Assembly (NCBI GenBank): GCA_900239685.1 | Contig: OENT01000305.1 | Location: forward strand, 1 to 64,000 | DNA length: 64,000 nt | DNA from: Rotaria macrura | Taxonomy: Eukaryota; Rotifera; Eurotatoria; Philodinida; Philodinidae | Reading direction: 5' to 3' | Shown: one piece after another, positions 1 through 13,089 of the stretch | Layout: each line of letters begins with the position of its first letter | Numbering within the stretch: the first letter of the stretch is position 1 | The notes under the pieces: generated by a model | Told to the model about the DNA's origin: nothing | The model's input: only the letters and a program-made list of their open reading frames with translations | Database searches by the model: none | Position numbers and translations under genes: made by a program

Positions 1-73
1 GGACGGGCCGGATAAGGTGGTACGGGATGCGGGACGGGACGGGACAAATTTTTTGTCGTCCCGCGGAGCTCTG
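1..73. mobile_element. Right end of a hAT-like non-autonomous element (cut by window edge)
   Basis: The first 73 bases are rich in GGGAC/GGGATG units, unlike the AT-rich sequence that follows, and end in CGGAGCTCTG. The reverse complement, CAGAGCTCCG, is identical to the terminal inverted repeat of the complete element at 6361-7415, which has the same GGGATGGGAC-type subterminal repeats. I read this as the right end of a second copy; its left end and duplication lie outside the window. Confidence 0.6.
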
Positions 74-800
74 ATAGTAACATTTTTAATGAACCTTAAA
101 TAAAACTTGAATTATGTTATTGAAATATCCAGATTATATTCTTCTTGAAAATAACCAATGCATATCAATTAAGAAAAATAATCAATTTTATTATTATAGT
201 TCTTGAACGAATTACTTGATGGAACTAGAAATACATCATAACTTTCATCCATACAAATTTGTTACTTTCTTGTCTATGAAGTTTAGAGATAATAATATCA
301 TTGGCTAAAATACGATAACAAATTTTAATCGATTTTTATTGCTTTTTCATACGAGAAAGCTATTAAAGAAATAAAGTACTATTCGCTGGAAATCAGTTCA
401 GATCCATATTGCATTAGGTTCATGAATCAAGTAATCCGTTAAAATGAATTTTTGACGAATTTTCATTTACAACCTTCGTACGATAGATCTCTGTAGATAT
501 CTATTTATATTTGCATTTTTGTAGAAAACTTGATTAACTTAATACTTAACATTGGCTATGGAAATCGAATCATTTTGGATATCTGAAGAAATCAATAATT
601 AATCGACGATCTTCATTAAAACATATTAGATCTGAAAGTTGTCCAAAAAATTGATAAATCTCTTTTCTGCTTAGCAGAGTTTTTCTAACTCTGCTCTAGG
701 GCACAACTAAAACAACGTGTTTTGGACGATGTAAGATTTTTGAGGAAATTAATAAAATGCAAGAAATATGCGTTAACAATTTTATCGGTGTGATTCAGTG
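74..800. other. Intergenic, nothing recognised
   Basis: AT-rich sequence between two transposon-like elements. I see no long ORF, tRNA-like box or repeat. Confidence 0.5.
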
Positions 801-2290
801 CAGAGATCTGCGAGTCAATCAAAAAAGTGAGATCGTCACCGCCTCGTCATGCTGGCGAGTTACTCATAGCTGCCTCGCCTAGCCTAGAATTTATAAGAAA
901 GTAGGTATTTTCAGGTAGTTTTTCCACCATACATAACAATTACCATCTTTTAATTTTATACAATCAAATAAAAAACATTAAATACACTTAAATAAGTTAA
1001 AAGAGCAAACATGTTAATGATAATCAAATAAATAAAGATCATTCATTTTTTTACTGAGCATACAAACAATACTCTGAGAACTGCATCGGTGCAATAGTTG
1101 GAATAGATTGAATTATTAAATATTCGTGTATCCAGAATGTGCTAAAAGTCATCTAGCAAAAAGAAACTGCATATCTGCACAGAATTATGATCAAATGAAC
1201 TAATATTTTTTCTAATGTTAGAGACACTTCAATGTTTTTATTCATCAGTAAAAGGTTTAATAACATCACTCAGAATTACTATCACTTATTTAAAAGAGAA
1301 AAATTCACATTTCTATACGAAAGATTAACTATAAATTATTTGGAGTTTCTATAATCTGATGCGAATTCCCGTGTTCTTAGATTTTCAAAATTCTGTAATA
1401 CTTTAATTGAATCCTTCAATTTTCTCTATTCTATCTAACTGCGCAAAATCCTTTCAAATCTTTTTGCAATGACAAGATCTGAAAACACCAGTGACGTTAG
1501 TTAAAGTTTGATAAAGTACTCATCTGGACATTGAATAAAATAGCAACACTACTCGAGAATTTACTGACAAATCATACTTTTAGAGGTTTTATTTGCTAAT
1601 CATTTTAGTTAACAGATGTTCCATGTTCGTCAAGAAAAAGTGTTCCCCAAGTCATAATACTGAAGGACGGCAAATAGTGCTAGTCAAATCATGCGACATT
1701 TTCTAGTGCTTTGACTCTGATACCGTTAGTTCTTGATGAAAATAGAACAATTTTTTAATCAAAATGATCAGTATGACAATCTGTACAAAGTGGAATTTGT
1801 GAATAAAATTTAGCATATGTGTTTCTATTTTTTGGGGTTGATGACTGATAGAAGTGTGTTGGGAAAAGGTCAAACTCCGTGTTCCAGTAGATAATTTTAG
1901 ATTTGAAGTTTGTAAATAGGCTGCTACCACTTGAATAGAAACTTGGAAGTATTCTCTACCATCACGAAAAACATCAGATCATTTGTACATCACTCTTTAG
2001 AGGTATACAGTTTTCTTTTTAAAGCTGATTGTTGAGACACCCTGCACACTAATTTATTGTTTCGATTTGATAAACTTCAGTATAAATGGAAATATTTACA
2101 AAGAATTACATAAAATCGAAAGATATCCTTAAAAATTTTCCATTTATTCATCAAAAATTAATATTTTAAGTATAGACGAGTCGACTTGGTGATGTACAAA
2201 GTCAACTCGTGGTCCTCGGGGTGCATAAAATCCTGATTCCCCTGGTCTCGTTGCGGTGTGAGGCAAGGCGAGGCGAGTGTCGGATCTCTG
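801..2290. mobile_element. Non-autonomous hAT-like DNA transposon, 1.49 kb
   Basis: Left end CAGAGATCTGCGAGTC at 801; right end (reverse complement) CAGAGATCCGACACTC, finishing at 2290. The termini share the first eight bases and follow the CAGRG pattern of hAT ends. The flanks are 8-bp near-duplicates, ATTCAGTG (793-800) and ATTCAATG (2291-2298), 7 of 8 matching, which is the hAT target-site length. Both ends carry short GC-rich blocks such as GCCTCGCC just inside the TIR (about 839-886 and 2205-2280). The interior has no transposase-sized ORF, so mobility would have depended on an enzyme supplied elsewhere. Confidence 0.72.
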
Positions 2291-4882
2291 ATTCAATGAC
2301 ATAATAATAGGAATTTTATTCTTGAAAAGATCGGATATAATCAAAATTTATAAGACTATTCTAAAGATGCAACCAATCGAACAACTTGAGATTTAGCTGA
2401 AAAAACCTTTGGTTGAATGCAGAATTATACGGGACTTTAGGTTTAGGTTTAATTTTACATCGTAGGTAAGGGCTTTCTATTCTAGTTTAGTTTTAGCTGA
2501 CAAAAATCCAACATTGAACTAGTGTAAATTTAAATCCCAAATCTACAGTTGAAAAAATATCTGAAATTTTGAATACCGGATTCCAAACAAAGACGATTCT
2601 CAGGAATTTTCTTCTGAATATTAAAACTTGTTGGAAATTCCTTTTAACCCTAAGTTAGTGTTAAGCAGAAGTGTCTTTGAAATTCTTTCATATGTTTTTA
2701 CTAAGAAAATAATAAACACTTCAACAGAATTTTTGCAAAGTTCCATTGAATTAAAAAAAATTGATTTCAATTGATTCAAAAGTTTTCCATCAGATTTCAT
2801 GAGATTGAAAATTTAATCGATTCTAAGCGGATGGTTCCCTTGAAAAATTAATTTTGCATTGAAAGATCGAACTATTTTTTCTTTGATCAAAAGTAAGCAG
2901 GATTTTTTCAAGTATATTTTTCACTGTAGTACTTGAAATAAAAAAGGTGACAGTATGATTAAGTTTTAATCCGAGACTTTACTCAAAGTAAAAAGCAGCT
3001 TATATGTAGTATGAGATTCGAATATAATTTAAGGAACTTTGACATTATTTAATTGCTTTTCCTCGTGAGAAGAAACCTTGTTGGTTAAGAGAAGTGTATC
3101 GCAGGTGCTCCTTTTTCATCTTTTTTTCAAACTTATATAGATAGTTATTGTTGAACAAAATAGTCCATGTGAAGTTTTTGGTCCAATCCGTCGAGTTTCT
3201 ATTTTAAACATTTGAATTATTAGCATTCAACATAAGGTAGATAACGAAAGTAGATTTATTATTGCAACCAACACATATCACCATAGTTTTAGGAGAACAA
3301 AACTGAAAATAGGTGAATTCTGCATTGTAGCCAATAGAGACTATCGATCATAAATCTTTTATCTTGTTGACCGAACATGTCACTGTTATATGCCTCTTTA
3401 AATACGAAAAGTTCGTTGCGCTGTATTCTCAAAAGTAAAATGCATAATCACCATCAAACACGTCACAAATGAAACATTTAAATATTGAATTTATCAGATG
3501 GAATCTTTCTCTTCCCAAAATCGCAGGTTATTAAACTACATTTTTCAATTGCGATAGAAGTCTTTTGTAATTACAACGTGTCGGTTTGAAATATTGTCAT
3601 TTATAATTCTAAATATGCCGTCCACATATCGAGCATTGTTTAGAAGGCAAGAATACGATTTCTAATCATGAGACATTGAGATAATTGAAACGGAATTAGA
3701 GTTTTATGTTCGAATCTCAGGAAAAGTGCTCATCTTTTATACGTTTCATACAAACCAGATAGACAAGTGAAATGAAATCAGTATCGATTATTAATTAATA
3801 CAAGATCGAAATCAGTTGTCAAGTTAGAATAGGTATTCATTGATCACAAGACAAGTATCGTACAAAAAGATTTGAACGATCTGATAATCAGTCATTTTAT
3901 TTTTCATTATAAACATTGAACTGGATTCGTAAGATTTTAATCTATTGATAATCAGATTTGCCAGTTACTTTTTAGTATAGCATGGTATTCATACATGTAG
4001 AAAATTGTCTAGCACAGTCGTTGATAAAGTTATGTCAGAGAGATTTTGAGATTTAAATATTTAGGTGTACAAAAAGACATTTTCATCTGTGTGAGTGTTT
4101 CCGTAGTTGACAGCAAATCTTCTTGCTACACTACGTTTGAAAAAATACATACTCTTAAAAACAGCTTTATTTTCTAATAAAAATGAATGATTAACACAAT
4201 TTTCTTTCGGTTTTTCAGTTTCTCGATAAATTCATCAGAATGCGATTTTTAATCGATCTAAAGAGGCGAAAAATCTCAAGTTAATTTTTAGCTCATAGCT
4301 CATCAGTATACACTTTATTCTTCCTATGATATGAATTTCTCTTTCAAGTTTTGCTGATGACATTCAACGCTTTGGACATTATTTCATTGTACTATTATTT
4401 TCAATTATGAGTGACACAAGAAGTTATGAAAAATAAACTCTAATTCATATCTTTCTTGTTGGATTGTCGCACATAGTAGATGTAATTCCAAAAAACGTCG
4501 TTTAGGGAACTTTTTTCTAAACATTGTAGAAAATCAGTTGAAAAGAAAGTCATTCGATCACTACAAAAGTGAAATTGAAACTATTGTGACAGCGATTGTC
4601 TGTTTCATTCAAAGAAGAATAAAGTAGAATTTGAACCTAATCTACGTATTATTTTTCTACAATTCATTTAACTTTAAACTCGAAAAACAACATATTTGAA
4701 CGATTTTCATAATTTAGTTAAGATGTACAGTGCTTTTAATTTGTATACTCTATTGCAAACTATATACGAATAGATCTCTTTCTTTTAATACTATTGAAAT
4801 GAAGTAGTTCAGGATATTTTATACAGAAGTACATTTCGCGTATCCATAGATTAGTATCAAACAAGAAACGATATATTTCATC
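2291..4882. other. Intergenic, upstream of GPCR; nothing recognised
   Basis: About 2.6 kb of AT-rich sequence with stops in all frames at short spacing. I found no coding exon with homology I recognise and no repeat structure. The promoter of the receptor gene starting at 4883 presumably lies in its last few hundred bases, but no defined element can be named. Confidence 0.4.
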
Positions 4883-5914
4883 ATGTCAACATCACTAGTT
4901 GAAGCACAACGATATATGTCCTTGTATGGTCTATCAACATTTTATATTTTTGGCACAATCGGTAATTTTCTATTAATTTGTATTCTTGTGCAACGTACCC
5001 ATCGACGAAATCCATGCTCATTATACTTACTTTCGGCAACTGTTGTTAATTTCATTCTTATACAATGCATATTACCATTAGCTATCTATTCTGGCACGCA
5101 CGTGGATCCCCAAAATAGATTGATTGTTTGGTGTAAAATTCGTAGCTATCTATTCAATGCACTTCTTATGCTTTATCGTTGGTTCAAAATGGCAGCTTGT
5201 GTCGATCGTGCCGCTATGTGTAGTACTAATGCACGGATACGATCACTTAGTAGTATTTCAGTTGCTTATAGAACTGTTATAATTATTACGATTGTGTGGC
5301 TTGCAATACCTACACATTTAGCAGTTCATTTTGAGATTGAATCTGGCCATTGTGTACCAACTGCAGGTCTTTATGCAAAGATCTTTAGCGCATATTCAAT
5401 TGTAATATCTGGTTGGTCACCACCTATTGTAATGGCAATATTTGGCATAATAGCTTATAAAAATTTGAAACAAGTAAGAGATTATTAAAGGAGGATCTTG
5501 CACATTTATATATTGTGTTGATTACAGATAAGATTGAGAACCCGGGTACAAAATAATTTCGTTGCTCCTGATTATTCAACTGATCCGAATAGAAGAGCAG
5601 GACCAAATCAGATTATTGGCAAACGAGATCAACAATTAATGTTATTACTTATTTGTGAAGTTATACTTTATATCTGTACAAATATTCTCTATTCAGTTAA
5701 TATAACTTATTCAGCACTTACGACAAATTACTCGAAGAGTCCTGAAAGAATTAGTATTGAATTATTCATATCATTTTTTTCAACACCATTTCTTATTATT
5801 ATCAATAATTGTACACCGTTCTATCTTTATCTTATTGTTTCAAGTAAATTTCGGACAGATGTTAAAATTTTTTTCATGAATTTTTGTCATCGACAACAAG
5901 TCGTACCGCAATAA
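4883..5914 (+). CDS. Rhodopsin-class (family A-like) seven-transmembrane receptor
   Basis: Two exons, 4883-5473 and 5528-5914, joined by a 54-bp GT-AG phase-0 intron; the product is 325 aa. The N-terminus is short. TM1 carries the conserved GN pair (G27-N28). A TM3 cysteine (C84, in WCKIR) can pair with C157 in the second extracellular loop. The DRY position reads V-D-R-A (D108-R109), and a basic third loop (RLRTRVQ) spans the splice junction. TM6 begins at QQLMLLLICEV. TM7 holds an NNCTPFYLYL stretch in place of NPxxY, followed by a short basic tail. The length and degenerate motifs fit the large orphan receptor expansions of bdelloid rotifers; the ligand cannot be told. AATAAA occurs at 6120-6125. 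The start is the first ATG in frame. Membrane GPCR: high confidence; subfamily: unknown. Confidence 0.85.
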
Positions 5915-6360
5915 TATATTTATCCAACGAACATCACTAAAATCGGAAAAGTCAATTTCAGATCAAACATGTACCTTAATTAAATCAATCAGAAAATTAT
6001 TTTTACATTCAATCATAGAACGTGAAAACACTGTTCTTACGATGAACATTGACTGTCTCTACGTCGTACGAATTTACCTTTTTTAAACTTACTGTTGAAT
6101 GTTTAACCCTCAAGTATCAAATAAATATCGTTCGAAAAATTAATGAAATGCTTTTAATGAATTTTGAATGACATATTATTGTAATCCATTTTATTGTTTT
6201 ATTTTGAATATATCAAATTATTGAAAAAAACAACCAGTAGTAATATAAGGAGATGGATTTACTCTAATTGTTCTGAATGTCGATAAGATGCTAGTTACAT
6301 GTAGAAAATAGATTATTCGATAGAATTCATTTATTAAAGAGAAATAAAGAGATTCTATGG
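5915..6360. other. 3' flank of GPCR gene
   Basis: Contains the presumed 3' UTR with AATAAA at 6120-6125. The rest is AT-rich and featureless up to the transposon boundary at 6361. Confidence 0.4.
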
Positions 6361-7415
6361 CAGAGCTCCGAATGGGATGGGGCAATCCCATCCTACCCCA
6401 TCCCATGAGACGAAATTATTTCTCCTAAATATCCTATGGGATGGGACAAGTTGAGACGAAACATGGGTCCATGGAATAGGATGAGATAAACGATTCGTCC
6501 CATGGGATATTCTATAGATTTTTCGATTATGATATTTTTGTATAAAAGATGACGTTCGTAGACGTTAACGAGAATCAATCTCATTTTTCGTTCTTCTTTT
6601 CTATTGGGGGTTATTCTTTGATCATGTATCCATTCCCAGATCATCACGATCAGTCCTTTGTGATAAAAAACTCATAAATCTCCAGCACTGTTTAGACTTC
6701 CAAAAAACGAAATTTCTGAAATTTCAAGTGCGTGGGTTCTGAACTACTTGATACTTCCAAAAATTATCTAATATCCGATATTTCTAAAACGTCGCTTGCA
6801 CTACTGTGTACTTATCGCACTGAAGGAGACTTTGGAAATTTCGGTAATTTCCTATTTTGAGAATCTAAATGTACTTCTGAAAGTCATAAAGAAAACACGA
6901 TTTCTTTTCTGCAGTCAGCCTCATTATATTGTCATTTAACTTCAAAAGAATTCCTTGACGAAGAATTGTAACTTCAAATGTCATTGAATGTTGCTTTGAA
7001 TCACAAAGGCAAGAAGTGAAGTAAAAACCAGTCGAATTTCTTTTAAGAATAACGTGGTTCTAAAGCATTGTTTTTGTGCTAATTACTTTTTTAGTGTTGT
7101 CGAGGATATAAGAGAATCAAGCTAATTCTTCTTCTATTTGTTAAAATAGATTGTACTTGAAAAGTGAAAAAATAAAAGAGTTCTCAACAATATGAACATT
7201 TTGCAATATGTTTGATAATCCATAAAATTTTATATTGCATGACAATCCCGTGGGACGAGATGAGACGAAAATCTTTTAAAAGTAGTCCCATTGGATGCGA
7301 TGGGCCGATTCTTGAACCGATGGGATGGGATGGGCCGACTTTTAAATTCCATGAGATGGAAGGGGATGGGACGGATCAAGGGAATTAGTTCCATCCCATC
7401 CAATTCGGAGCTCTG
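6361..7415. mobile_element. Non-autonomous hAT-like element with GGGATGGGAC subterminal arrays, 1.06 kb
   Basis: Left end CAGAGCTCCGAAT at 6361; the right end is its exact inverse (ATTCGGAGCTCTG) at 7403-7415, a 13-bp perfect TIR. The flanking 8-mers TTCTATGG (6353-6360) and TTCCATGG (7416-7423) match at 7 of 8 positions, as expected for a hAT target-site duplication. Inside each end lies 120-160 bp of degenerate GGGATGGGA/CCATCCCA units (6375-6515 and 7240-7405), facing each other as subterminal inverted repeats. The middle (about 6520-7230) is unique AT-rich DNA with no transposase. The right end of a relative lies at 1-73. Confidence 0.78.
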
Positions 7416-7924
7416 TTCCATGGTGTATTAATAAATTTCATTCAGTTCTTTGACCAATTCAGAGCGAAAAAACTTTCGTTTTCCTATCAACACAAGTAGC
7501 AACAATGAAACAGAATTAAACTCTCACAACAATTTCAACAGACTAATGCAACATACATCAACACGCCTGACATAAAAAGTGACGTACGTTCAATGCATAA
7601 GAAAAAAACGAAGAAAATTGCTAATCAAAATTCATAAATAGATAAAGTGTACTCAATAATGAAGCTTTTACAATTATCAAACAATTTTTTTATCACTGTA
7701 AATGAATTTATTTCTACTCGAGGCTAACTTGTTTTGAGATTGAGAATTAAAATCCATTTAAAGCATGGGCTTGAACAACTACCATTAACATCAACCTTGA
7801 TATATGTATCTTACCAATTTATAGATTATTCTAAATGAATTCAACTGAGCCACTTATCATTCTAAGCATAATTTGAAATGTAGATAATCATGTTTCCTCT
7901 AATAGGCACTCTAATATATATGAT
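7416..7924. other. Spacer between two transposon-like elements
   Basis: About 500 bp of AT-rich DNA with no ORF or repeat that I can assign. Confidence 0.4.
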
Positions 7925-8558
7925 TAGGGATGTGCGATGCCTTCGGCAACACTGATAAAACCGTCACTTTTGTCAACAACAGTGATGCTCAGTGCACACT
8001 GCTAGGCTATGTGCCACTGATCACTTAAATATTGATCACACTGATACAGACGTCACTGAGCCACCAATGACTACTGATCACTGGTGCACTGGTACCATTA
8101 ACGTCACTAGTGCGCCAGGTACAGTGATTTCATTGACATCTCGTAATTAGTTCATACATAATATTGGAAAACGTGTGCTTCAGATAAGCAAATAATGATC
8201 ATAAACCAGATGCATATTTTTTTCTAGATAACTAATACATCTTCGTCGAAGAAATAGATAAATACGTTATAAGTGGAATCTTCGACAAAAAAATTCATCT
8301 AGTTTATGACCATTCTTTGCTTATCCAAAGCACACGTTTTGTAGTATTATGTATGTACTAATTACGAGATGTCAATGAAGTCAGTGTGCCTGGCGCACCA
8401 GGGATACAGTTGCCATTAGTGTCTCAGTGACGCCAGTGTCAGTGTGATCAATATATCAGTGATCAGTGACGCATAGCCTATCAGTATGCATTGAGCATCA
8501 CTGTTGGTGACAAAAGTGACTGTTTTATCGGTGTTGTTGATGACACAGCACATCTCTA
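7925..8558. mobile_element. Fold-back hAT-like element with arms of about 290 bp
   Basis: Starts TAGGGATGTGC and ends GCACATCTCTA. From there inward the two halves are inverted copies of each other for nearly the whole length: left arm 7925 to about 8225, right arm about 8290 to 8558, with a loop of only some 60 bp. Paired tracts include the ACTGATAAAAC block near each tip, CACTTTTGTCA, the AGGCTATG block and TTCATTGACATCTCGTAATTAG. The flanking 8-mers TATATGAT (7917-7924) and TGCATGAT (8559-8566) share 6 of 8 positions, consistent with a decayed hAT duplication. No coding capacity. Confidence 0.72.
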
Positions 8559-11500
8559 TGCATGATAAATTTTTTTATTAAAATAATCTGAAAGATTTAA
8601 TTGATGAACTGCATTTTACTCTTGAAATAACTGACTTCCATAATAGGACTTTTGAGGTAAGCTTTTACAGCTTAAAGTTTAGCTATAGTTCTTTTAATTC
8701 TATTACAATGAATTTCTATTTTTGTAAATAAAGGTACAATAAATCATGATAGTGTGGTGTCATCCTATATACTCGAAAATGACAATGATATTATATCCAT
8801 GCTATGGTCAATCATGATCTAACTAATGATTTTATTCGAAATTTAATTACATTATGAATTGATAAAAAGAACGATTACTAAATCAATGGATCTTTTCGAT
8901 TCAATTCAAAGAAAGTGAGCCAAGCACAGCAACTATTATTTTTCAATAATATATTTAGGTGTTTCACGACGCAGCTGGAACATTCGAGGAGGAAAGAGTT
9001 CATCAAATTACGGGATCTAGCAAGCGAGAAAATCAAGAATTCGCTTGAACTCCGCTAGGGAGAAACTACAATTTTTCAGAATTGAAGAGGGGCAGGTTTA
9101 TTTCCCCCCGTTTGGTCGCGATAATCCTTGTTATATTAGTCAGCATATCAAGTTGATCTATTGCATATAGAGTTTAGTTATCAACTATAAATGATCATAA
9201 ATGTCTAATAACTCACTTTTCTAAAATTATATATTACAAGATTAACAATCATTTTAGTCTCATTTTCAAACAAAAATAAAATTAATTCCATCGTTAAACG
9301 CTGCCCAATTTTCTTTTATTCGATACACTCCATTGCTTGCAAAAATAATAGAGCGAATTATATCTTGAATTTGATTCGGTTTAACCTTTGACTTTTTCAC
9401 ACTTTATCATCAGAAACATTTTGTTCATCAGTTGCATGGCTCAGTAATTCTGTGTTGAAAACACATGGTGGAACATTAACTAACCATACGTCATATCACG
9501 CAACTTTCATTCGAAAGTTCCCTAAAATCATGTATAGTGAATGTATTCAGGACGATGATTCTGGCTTCCTGGTTCGTCTGGAATCAACTGGAGCTATTTC
9601 CCGCTAATACCGCGGAGTCTCCGGGTATTTCCCCAAGGAACCACCCGGAAAGCACACAAGAAATGGAAGCAGTGTTTCCAGGTGGAAAGCACCGTACTGG
9701 ACCCTATCCCTTACAACAAAATGCACTCTTCTATGGAAGTGTCTTGGAAAAATCCAATAACAGCGACGGGCTTCGTAGGTAAACTTTAAGTATCTGGTTT
9801 TAAATCGTTGAAAACTATGATATATCTATACGGAACCACAGTAGAAAGACCGGGTTATTTTCGATAATATGACTGGCAAAAAAAAGAAAAATCAAGAAAT
9901 CAAGAGAACATGGAGTAGGCATGCTCAAACAGGAAACGGCAGGCTCTTTCCAATACACTCCACTCATTTACAATGCTCTCCCAGAGGGCACGACAGAAAT
10001 TGGCTAGCAGGCTGCTGCTGATACTACGAAGTATTGTCCATTAGAAACGATCATATCTGCAAATCTAATAAACATCGTGTACTCTCCAGCATATAGTACG
10101 CATTTACAATTTGTGCAGATACCTATGAAAGAAATAAAAGATCCATCTAATACGAGTGATAAACAAGAAATCAATACAAGCCTGCGAAAGCAGCATTACT
10201 GCAGATAACATAAACCGTGATCGCTAGTATGCATGCTATTTAAAAGAACTCATCCTTCCCACCAATTCCAAATCGTAACGCGAACGAATAAAACAGCACC
10301 AATTACATTCAGATCAACACATTCTTCCTCTCACTACTCATCGCAGATTCAGCATTGGCTCTTCTCATTGTATCATGATCTCCATCTTTTTCTCAGCATT
10401 ATTCACCACTGATTTAGCAGTAGTGTATTTCATCAATAGCTATTAGTTTCTTTGCGTAAAAATGACAGAATAATAAACTTTAAGTTAATAGTATCATACA
10501 TTTGGAAGGATTGAGTTCCAAAGCACTTTTTTTATAATGTTTAATCCATCAATCTAAATTTCGCCGAAAACCCGAAGCCGCTTGTAGATATGATCAGTAA
10601 TCTGTGACTGTGATTAGTTTTTGAAGTATGAGTTGAGAACCGAGATGGATACAGATAGTGTGACCACAGACTGCTTTTGAGTTTAGGAATTGACGAGAAG
10701 TCGGTTAGAAATGTTATTAGGAACCTTTATGGAAATTTGGCGTAAAAATCCGTCGGAAATAGACTCTTTGAAGATGGTTTCCGTTCTTGGGTAGACTATT
10801 CAGGTCATAAATGGAATTTTTCAGACTATTTCGTCGATTTTTCCATTGATTTCCTGTCGAATATGAGTGAAAAGAGGGAGGAAAATCCTATGAAACCTGT
10901 CACAGAATACTGCTTCCATGACATAGCACGAAAGCCTAACAACCTAGCGTTTCCTTGCCTGTTAGTTCAATCTGGGTAGTACCACAATAAATAACATACC
11001 CTATTAGAGAATCCCTTATTGAGTCACCGATAAATCCTCGAAAAATAAAATCAAGTTCCCAGTGATTTGAGTAAAAATACCTAAAGAGGTCCTGAATTTT
11101 AGACAACATAGAAAAAAGAAAAAATTCCATGAGGATTCCCCACAGGGAGTACCGGGTGACTTATGAGAAAGCAAATGAATGTATTAACAGTTTTCTTTTG
11201 CGTCCATGAAAACATGGAAGAGAATCAAGATTCAAAAGAAATCATTGTTTATTTTTAACATGATTTATTTGTAAGTGATATATATCATTGGAACTTTTGT
11301 CCAGGTCGTGTCATCGATAAATTATTATTTAAATGTGAGTAAACATTCGATCAGCTGAACTCTTATGCCGATACAAGGACTACTAAACCGTTCACGTAGA
11401 AGACTTTTTGTGAATATGATCGTTTTTTTTTCGGAATAATGAATTTTGAAAGATAAATAGGATTGTAAATGAGTGTACTTTATGACAGATTTTAAGGAAC

Positions 11501-13089
11501 TCCCTCAGAAATCTATAAATTTAACGTGGGATGCCTGTCAATATTCTGAGGATTCAGGAATTTTTCTGGATGAAGTAGACTAGCTTGAGTAAGAAGTTGG
11601 TACATGTCACAAGGGGTTGCCATATATGAGGCATTCACAAGTGCCTTCAACAATCACTCCTCAAATACTCACGAGAGACTCTCAGTTGCCTCTCTTATTA
11701 ATCCTTGGGGACTCCTTACAGATTGGTGAAAGAATTCTCAACTAGGGAGCAGCCGACTAATTACATTTCAGTCGCTAGCTTGCCCAAGCAATTTTCTTCT
11801 TCTTCTTCTTCCTTTTCTCGAAGCATGCGTCACGTTTCGAGTTAGCCATTAGTTCTCAGTTTTTAAGCATTATCTTACTTCTAAAAAAACGTTTAGCCAG
11901 ATTCTTAGAACATGAAAAGTGCACATCTGAAATCCGTTTTTTGATATTCGGCTGCGTTTTGCAGAAATAAAGACTGTCAAATATTATTATTTACAAATGA
12001 TATTTTCCTCATATGGCCATGCATGATTCAACCGTAGGTGACCATTCGTATCTAAAATGTCAAATGCCTAGATATTTGAATAATCGCCTTGTTATATTTA
12101 AAATTAACAGTCACGAAGCTTGAACGTCTGGAAAAACATTTCAATTAGTGCTCAAGCGATTGAAATAAATATATAGAAAAACGATAAACAACAATTGTTG
12201 ATTGTCATTTATGGTCAAAAACTACTTAGTGACAGATCACCAGAATATTCAAACGTTACTCATATTAATTCTGGTTTCTTTTTTTCCTTGAGCTTTCATA
12301 TGTAATATCATCAGTGATATCCAATCGTGTCAGTATAGTCAGTCGACATTCTATCTAGCGCATATAGCGTTGAATGGTAGACTTTTCCGCTGATTGTTTA
12401 TTGTTTAAAATGGTATTTCTGGATGCACTTTCAAGCATATCTTTAAGACCGGTGAAAGTTGATGAAGAACGTACGGTAAAAACAGGTTTCTTATATAATT
12501 CAGACGACTCTCTGTTAACATAATCCAGTCATGCTAATGCACCGGCCTTCACCGTAGGTTTTTCGTATTCTTACCGGCTTCACCGTTGCATCCCTAATGA
12601 TATTTTGTCAAGACCTTTGTCTCTAAGAGGAAAGACACGTGGTGCATTCCCATCGGCAACTTAGTAATAGATTTCAGATCAATCGTGGTCCATAGTTTTT
12701 CACATATTGAAATGAAAATACTAGTAATTATCAAACCAACAATATAAAAGTTAAAACAAAAATTAAAAATGATTTTAGTCACTAAATCAATTCAATTGCT
12801 ATTTAGGATGTAAATAATAGTGCAGATATACCGGGCGATGGTCTATACTTATAATTTGAATCTTGAGAAGTAGTTTGTTGCTATCCTGTTTTATCAACAA
12901 ATAGAACTATACCCCACTATGATACAATTATTGTACAAACTTATTGATGCATGGCTCGATAATGATTTAGCAAGGCAGCGATCGATCTTCGATCATTTCA
13001 AATAATTAACTAATGAGCCTCTTTCAAATCGTAGGCAATAAAACTTCGATTTTTTCTGCCAATTTAAGTGGATTGAACAAATTACATTT
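8559..13089. other. Gene-free 4.5 kb with higher-GC islands
   Basis: No exon chain or recognisable protein. Stretches near 8960-9120 and 9490-9790 are visibly richer in G and C than their surroundings. An 81-codon ORF at 9537-9782 lies in the second island, but it resembles nothing I know and I do not call it a gene. At 12596 the sequence ends in GGCTTCACCGTTGCATCCCTA; its inverse starts TAGGGATGC, like a hAT end, but I could not find the matching left end. These features suggest old transposon debris. Confidence 0.35.

Noticed and set aside
3700..3730. tRNA B-box-like GTTCGAATC
   Set aside because: No A box at the right distance and no cloverleaf arms; no tRNA gene found in the window.
9537..9782. 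81-codon ORF in a GC-rich island
   Set aside because: No motif, no splice partner; the island looks like old repeat DNA.
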